A model generated the notes under the pieces. It made no database searches, had not been told where the DNA came from, and was given only the letters and a program-made list of their open reading frames with translations. From assembly GCA_021234155.1 (NCBI GenBank), contig JAJEKV010000109.1, forward strand, positions 1,355,193 through 1,419,192: DNA of 64,000 nt. The letters run 5' to 3'. A program made the position numbers and the translations under genes. This DNA comes from Isoetes taiwanensis. Its lineage: Eukaryota; Streptophyta; Lycopodiopsida; Isoetales; Isoetaceae. Each line of letters begins with the position of its first letter. Position 1 is the stretch's first letter. Below, in pieces: positions 58,301-64,000 of the stretch.

Positions 58301-58681
58301 ACCATTAACATCCAACATATAAAAATTAAATCCCCCCTAAAACCCCCTATGGTTTGAGTGCATATTCACACGGGGGTTGACGTAGGGTAGCGAGAGCCCT
58401 TCTTATACTGCCTAAAATGGTATAATACATGTTTGAAATCAACACCATTAAGTATATTGCACCAAACCTTATAGTATTTCACAAGTCTTGCTATACAGTA
58501 TAAAAAAACTTGTACGAGCATACCCCACAAACGAGGATCGCTATCTATGGTCCAACTCATGATTATGCCCATCCAATAGCTCTCGATGCCCGGAGTCACC
58601 CCCCCGTGTGAATATGCACCCAAACCACAGGGGGTTTTAGGGGGGATTTAATTTTTATATGTTGGATGTTAATGGTTTGTG
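58301..58681. repeat. Inverted repeat with 76-80 bp arms
   Basis: Arm 58301-58376 (CACAAACCATTAACATCC ... CACACGGGGG) is reverse-complementary to 58602-58681 (CCCCCGTGTGAATATGCA ... GGTTTGTG), with few mismatches and about 225 bases between. It could be a foldback element or a MITE. No target-site duplication could be fixed. Confidence 0.85.
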
Positions 58682-58719
58682 TTGCAAAAAAAAAAAAAAA
58701 TTAATGGTTTGTGTGAAAT

Positions 58720-59870
58720 GCTAGAAGGATGAAGGAGATATTATAATCCCTTAGTTTGGCGCTTAGTCCATTGTAGCAATTACTAGGTTTTATGCTCATG
58801 TTCTTCTACAGTGTTTAAAAGCTTTATATGACTCAAGCAAAGTGGGTCTTCGTTCTAGAGTCAGAATGAAAACAGGGATAACAAAACTTATAGAATCATG
58901 TGGTTCTTGGTTTGATGTAGTGAAATAAATGCTCCAGCAAGGACGATCTCTCAGATTCTGCAGCAGATATTCCAGGACTCAGTTGCTTTATTCTCAAGGG
59001 TGAGTATTTAATTCAAGTAAAGAAGCAATACCACCCTAATACTGCTTCTAGGACTCATAATAAAATTAAACCAATTGTGACGCCTCAGAATCTATACGAT
59101 GCTCCCATCGTACAAATATGGGAAATTCCCCTCCCTCGGCGCCTACATCACCATGGAAGGGCCCTCCATCTAACTCGGACCACTTGGAATGACCAAGTGT
59201 CCGGGTGAAGGATTTAGAGGCGTCGTTCGTCCCACGCCCTCTATGGGAATCCTATACAGCGGAAGCATATATACATGTTAGCACAGCAAGCATACATAAA
59301 TAATATACCACCACGAAGGGTGGTCCATCTATCTTCTATATAAGCAATAATACAATGCCAATATAACATAAGAAATGCACCATAAATACGGCTCTAACCT
59401 GGGCTCAGACTCGAGAGGGGTCGATTTATGGCCAGGGCCTCCGGATAACAACAGACGGAAGTATAACATGGCGTTGGCTGGCATAGAACAATGGCTAGGG
59501 TAGTCCACTCCATCCGCCCCTCCTGTGCACACTTTGCAGATAGGCTAAATCATGCTATGGCGTGGTTGTAGCCTTCCGAAGACGTAATCATATGGAATCA
59601 CCCTATGAGACTACTTCGGGTTACATCTTCCCAGTCCGACGAGGCAGGAAAGGGATGAATCCCCTCCACAATCACAATAGTTCTATGGTGTGCTAGAGGA
59701 TACGTACCATCTCAGTGCACACGCATCCGTACCCGACTTACCACCCTAAATCTATAGCGGGTCCAGGACGTCCCTATAGGCACGTATCCTGCGGCCCACG
59801 GGTGTCAGACCCATACCCGGCGCACACTTAGTGACCGACTATAAGCCTAGAATACTGTAGGAGCCTCAGT
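58720..59870. other. No confident gene
   Basis: A 67-codon minus ORF (59329-59532) shows no known motif. GC content rises after 59080. Confidence 0.4.
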
Positions 59871-59878
59871 AGCCATGC

Positions 59879-60090
59879 CAGTGAGCGACAAACTCTGTAC
59901 AAAAAAAGGTAAATTTCTTGCATAACTTAAGCCAGCAGAAAGTATCGAGCAAAAATCTAGTTTTCGGTTGAAAAATGTGAAGAATTTCATAGTTTTTTAC
60001 CAGAAAACTTTCTGAGAATTTGTTCTATATCGAAAATTCTTGATTTGAACAGGTAGGCTGCAAGGGTTCCCCTGTATTTGTCGCTCACTG
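59879..60090. mobile_element. hAT-type MITE, 212 bp
   Basis: A non-autonomous DNA transposon. Perfect 14-bp terminal inverted repeats CAGTGAGCGACAAA at both ends, flanked by an exact 8-bp target duplication AGCCATGC at 59871-59878 and 60091-60098. The CAGTG start and 8-bp duplication are the hallmarks of the hAT superfamily. The interior is AT-rich with no ORF. The intact duplication suggests a fairly recent insertion. Confidence 0.9.
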
Positions 60091-60364
60091 AGCCATGCTC
60101 AGCAAGGCTTCGCCCCCACTTCACCAGTTGTGACCATTATTTGGTGCTGAACCACATCATTGCATCTACACCCGGTGGGCTCTTGTACACATGCCGCATT
60201 TACTGGGTCTTAACAGTTCTAGCAAGAAACATATCTACTACTACTGATCTTTTCAGGTCTGTACCCACCCTTAATCCCGAACACATGGGAGGAACAGAGA
60301 AAGAACATAATTACATATAAAATATCCATCACACTACAAGAGAATGATGGTTAAACGTCATAAC

Positions 60365-60810
60365 ATTAGTCAGAGAGCCTTTGTAAAATAGACAACTGTC
60401 CAAACCATATTCCTGATGAATAAAGTGACGAGTTTTATCTGGCGAATATTAGTCAGAAGATTAGTCAGAGTAAAAGTCATGTGCTTAGTTATATGTTTCG
60501 TCAGTCTCTTAGTCAGCCGTTTAGTCAGATGACTAGTCAATGTAATAGACAGACTCTTATTTTGTTAGTCAGTTACTTAGTCAGTTTATTAAATAGCTAA
60601 TTAGTCAGCTAATTAGGTACGTAATTAGTCAATGTATTACTTAGATATTTAGTCATGATATTAGTCAAATACTTAGTCAAATACTTAGTCAAAAAGTTCG
60701 TCATAGTAATAGTTAGAATATGGGTCAATTATTAGTCAGACAGTTGGTCAGGCAATAGTCAGACAATCAGTCAGGTTATTTAGCCACGACATTAGTTATT
60801 AGTCAGAAGA
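60365..60810. repeat. Degenerate TTAGTCA array
   Basis: The heptamer TTAGTCA or TTAGTCAG occurs over twenty times with irregular 4-14 base spacing. No ORF. Confidence 0.85.
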
Positions 60811-60824
60811 ACAGTCAAGATATA

Positions 60825-61060
60825 ATTCTATTAACATTCGTTACAATAGACATAACAGCAATTAACATTTGTTACAACAGATAAAATCGAATAAAATGCA
60901 ATTGACATTTGTGAACAACAGATACAATAGAATAAAAGGCAAAATGTAAAGATAAAGACTTGATTACAAATAAGTAGTCATTACAAGTAGTCAAAACTTA
61001 AGACTTGATTACAAATCAGTAGTCATTACAGATTAAAGATAGTAAGAGCAAAGTGTTAGA
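60825..61060. repeat. Two small tandem repeats
   Basis: Three units of about 34 bp with ACATT(T/C)GTTACAA(C/T)AGA, then two units with GACTTGATTACAAAT and AGTAGTCATTACA. Confidence 0.8.
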
Positions 61061-61099
61061 AACACATCAAAACTTGAAGAGTTCACATCTTGCAAGTAC

Positions 61100-61923
61100 T
61101 CATGTCAGCCTCTTGTCTTTCTGAAGTGACTTATATTGCGCAATGTTCCGTGCAATAGTCCCATCTACAAATTCAGAACCCAAATTTCTGCTAAGTCCTC
61201 GAGTCTTGCTCTTCTTCCCTTTTTTTCTCGATGTGGATGCATTATCACTTCTCATTGCTGCCCTCCTCCACATCATTTCTCTTCTTCATAATCATCTCTT
61301 CCATACTCCTTGCACTCTCCAATCCCTTCTCCATAACTGCGTCGTAAAAGGCATCAATGTCAGCAGCATCTTCATGTGGCAAATCGTAGAGTCTACCCGC
61401 GACAATTTAACTCCACCGCAATCCCCACATCATCTTCCACATCTTCCGCTCTAAGCTCCTCTACTCCTTCCACTTCTTGCCCACCTCCATCAACTACATC
61501 GGCATTCTCGCCTTCCTCAACTCCATGGGCTGGCTCGCCTTCTAGATCCACATGAGCTAGTGCTTCTTCTTCCCTTCGATCTTCGTGCGCCTTGGTGTTT
61601 GCTTCCTAAAACAGAAGTTGTTTAAAGTGAGAGGCGGATATATCAGAATGCTACAAAGTAGAAATTACCTTTAATTGTTTTCTTCTTCGCTGCTTATTCT
61701 TCCTCTCGCCCTTCTTCCCTAAGAAATGCAATGCCTCAAACTACAAAAGAATAAAAAAATCAGAAATTTTGAGCTCTCACATTTGATCAGAAAGAACAAA
61801 AAAAATCAGAAATTAGAACTAAACAAAACGAATACAAAAGCTTACATTTCCAGGAATTCTCCCTTCGGCAATTAGAGATTCTCGATATGCCTTGTATGAT
61901 CTCTTCTTCTTTATCGCTGCCAT
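61100..61923 (-). pseudogene. Small spliced Lys/Glu-rich gene, frameshifted
   Basis: Exons 61923-61846 (MAAIKKKRSYKAYRESLIAE), 61740-61669 (FEALHFLGKKGERKNKQRRR) and from 61605 (EANTKAHEDRREEEALAHVD, then very acidic). The GT-AG borders keep the frame. Exon 3 reaches a stop at 61393-61395. The next frame stays open just past it (VAGRLYDLPHEDAADIDAFY), and a third frame is open to TGA 61100-61102 (KSKTRGLSRNLGSEFVDG). So two indels appear to interrupt one gene. A possible 5' leader exon lies at 61924-61958, after a TTATGTAG acceptor. Basic and acidic blocks suggest a nuclear protein. The family is unknown. Confidence 0.5.
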
Positions 61924-62149
61924 AGTTGTTGCAGAAGGGTAAGCACCTCAATCCCGGAACTACATAAGATAAAAAAATAGAGTTAATCAAGAAAAATATT
62001 TGCTTGCTGATCCAAATCCAGGCGATCATTTTTCTTTGTCTTAGCTCTGAATGGGTGATGCTGGTCCGAGATTCTGATACAACACTTGTCCACATGTATT
62101 CAATGACCAGCATTGAGGTTCATTGTATAATTAGATGGACCTAGTTCAT

Positions 62150-62640
62150 CTAAATAACATTGTCGAAGCAACTGCCTTTCCATGGTAAATAACCTTGTTG
62201 AAATAACCTTGCCTTGAAATACTGCTGCCTTTCTAATATAAGCCCCTTTTGCGTCATGAACATCAATCTTTTGAGATTTAAATGGGACAGTCTTCTATGC
62301 CATAGCTGCAATGGACATTTTGGAGATTCAGCCAGACAGAGTTCTTGTGAAAGAATTATGGGAAGCTCATACAAATTTCCAGATCTGAATCCCTTTGCAA
62401 GTGGATCTGCAGGAATGATCACATTTTTTGGAAAAATAAGGACAGATTCATCAAAAGAAGGACAGAGTCATTCTTGTAGATCAACCTGTTGAATGCTTGA
62501 TGAGCATTAGACATACATACTAGTCCAGACAAGCCATGGCCATACGGATTGCAAGATGAAATCCTTATATCAGATGGGTTGGGCCGACATATTGGTCCAT
62601 GGTTAACAGCAGCAGTACAAAAATAGTATAACAATCAGGT
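62150..62640 (-). mobile_element. Ty1/copia polyprotein fragment
   Basis: On minus, 62422-62150 reads LAKGFRSGNLYEL followed by LWHRRLSHLNLKRL and MTQKGLI, the GAG-pre-integrase motif of copia polyproteins (LWHxRLGH-type) just ahead of the integrase. The upstream frame 62634-62419 carries adjoining sequence, needing one frame change near 62420. The integrase HHCC and catalytic core are absent, so it is a short relic. Confidence 0.8.
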
Positions 62641-62649
62641 AAGTGGTGA

Positions 62650-64000
62650 TCATTATAACAAGCTTTAATTTATTCTGCTTGGATGCCATAACTGCTTTAG
62701 CTATGTTGCTTATACATTAGGGACAATGTCTACAATGCAAATTCATTAGCATCCGACAATTAACACTGTGGATTCCGGGAACGCTTAAAAATTTATGTTC
62801 ACTAACTTTGATAATGAAATGGTAGTAGAGGAGGAGGCTAAAAGCATGTTATACCATACTGCAAAAGATCATTACGTGCAAGGGATGCAAAAGAAGTAAA
62901 TATGGAAAAACTTTTGTCATATACGCGTATGACATTGCAAGATTTGAAGTATAAAATATAGCTGCAATCCATTTAATGCTGCAAGCAGGGTTTTGTGAAA
63001 CTCACTGAGCATGCCTGGATGGTCATGCAAACTTTTAATATCCAGTTCGTGGGGGCATGCCGGAACGCTCCAGATCAGATAAGAGGTTATATATAATTCT
63101 TAAAGGGCTTTTGTTTTAACACCCTGTAAGTACACATCTCAAAAATGACGAAGAGATGGCATGCCGATCTTATATTTCAGAAAGTGGTAAAAGCCTTAAA
63201 TATCAAAGAGCAGGCAAACTCACCCACTATTATTTTCTTTACAGGAATAGCAAGAATAGCAGCAACTATAAATGCGCCCAATCATTGTTGACAGGTCTCT
63301 ATTTAAGGTATAATGCGTAGAGTCCAGTAGGTGGATGAAGACTGGAAATTGCTGCAGAACATGGGTATGTGGATGAAGACTGGAAATTGCTGCAGAACAT
63401 GGGTATTTATGTGAAACAGAAGATGTAAAAAAAACGAACAATCTTGAAAAATACGGTATCTATAACCCTAGAATGTTGATGGCTTTGTGTGAGGTAGAAG
63501 ATGCCCAATATTTCACTGCAAATTGTAGCCACTTTGATGCATCGTTGCTCAGGGTGTTTCTATAGCACGTTGAACCATTTTTGTTAGTAGTTAACAATGC
63601 ATCATTCATCTGATCTATGCACAATGGACAGGGACAATGGAGTGGATATGAGATGTTCTGCACATAGGACATAGGAATCATCAGTTTGTCTTCCAATAAG
63701 CTTTTATGAACTATGACATGCTATCCTATACCAGCAAATTTGCACTCTAACAATATGCCTAGAAATCAGATTTGATGCCGCAGCCCTCATGTGCACATAT
63801 TTTCCTATTATTGTTATGATGATCATCTGTTTTTTTATGCTTACATGATTATCACATTAAAATTGCAGAAGAGGAAATACATTTCTTCTGTAATTCAGAG
63901 ATACATCAGTAGATCCAAATGCACCAAAGATTTGGAAGAAGGAGGCTCCTGATTAGTTAGAAGGTGAAATTTTACAAGGTCAGGGTAAGCAACGAAGGTT
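62650..64000. other. AT-rich non-coding interval
   Basis: No gene recognised. 73- and 78-codon minus ORFs at 63220 and 63460 lack motifs. Only the 63333 tandem duplication is notable. Confidence 0.45.
63333..63408 (+). repeat. Tandem duplication, 38-bp unit
   Basis: Two identical copies of a unit starting GTGGATGAAGACTGGAAA and ending ACATGGGTAT. Confidence 0.92.

Noticed and set aside
60365-60810. CRISPR-like array
   Set aside because: Repeats are 7 bases with irregular short gaps; there are no spacers of constant length, and the DNA is eukaryotic.

Overview
The window looks like nuclear DNA of a land plant with a large, repeat-rich genome. The firmest evidence is one complete, spliced minus-strand homologue of DET1 (51776-55475), whose sequence is closer to plant than to animal DET1. 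It is surrounded by an L1-type LINE, a Ty1/copia fragment, a hAT-type MITE and long AT-rich non-coding stretches. I infer a fern, lycophyte or similar non-model lineage from the low gene density and the style of the repeats; nothing here fixes the species.

Layout. (1) 1-27180 is a direct duplication of a compact, gene-dense unit. Bases 1-12620 match 14640-27180 with an offset of about 14.55-14.6 kb. A truncated third copy of parts of it lies at 28080-29010. Between the copies sit tandem units of about 1.1 kb (12650-14886, continuing to about 15180). Each large copy carries, in order: a small basic gene, an unrecognised gene, a divergent histone H3-like gene, an acidic-protein gene, four related small coiled-coil genes (A-D), and a longer unrecognised gene on the minus strand. 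Most models are broken by indels in one or both copies. (2) 27180-29800 holds a possible secreted-peptide ORF and short repeats. (3) 29830-37270 is bordered on both sides by GC-rich tracts built on CGACGC, GCATGC and CACGCG. Inside are a 760-bp polypyrimidine tract, tRNA-sized hairpin repeats and unrecognised gene remnants, which suggests a decayed DNA transposon. (4) 37577-40600 has a possible LTR followed by a 5'-truncated LINE. (5) 41000-47210 is a decayed spliced gene on the minus strand whose introns carry repeated palindromes. (6) 47210-51770 is almost gene-free. (7) 51776-56150 is DET1 and its G-box-bearing upstream region. (8) 56150-64000 is repeat-dominated, with a hAT MITE, an inverted repeat, a broken small gene and a copia fragment.

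Two observations in the duplicated region stand out. Most plus-strand genes there, and the minus-strand gene, are followed by a 25-72 bp inverted-repeat element with arms TCACACGACGCC / GGCGTCGTGTGA and a variable interior, so the genes appear bracketed by hairpins. In addition the arms are corrupted in mirror image between the two copies: the left arm is altered in copy 1 and the right arm in copy 2, to reverse-complementary forms. That is hard to explain by mutation. It suggests strand-specific consensus error in a long-read assembly, so the duplication itself may be false or poorly polished. Any claim that a gene in 1-29000 is dead should be read with that in mind.
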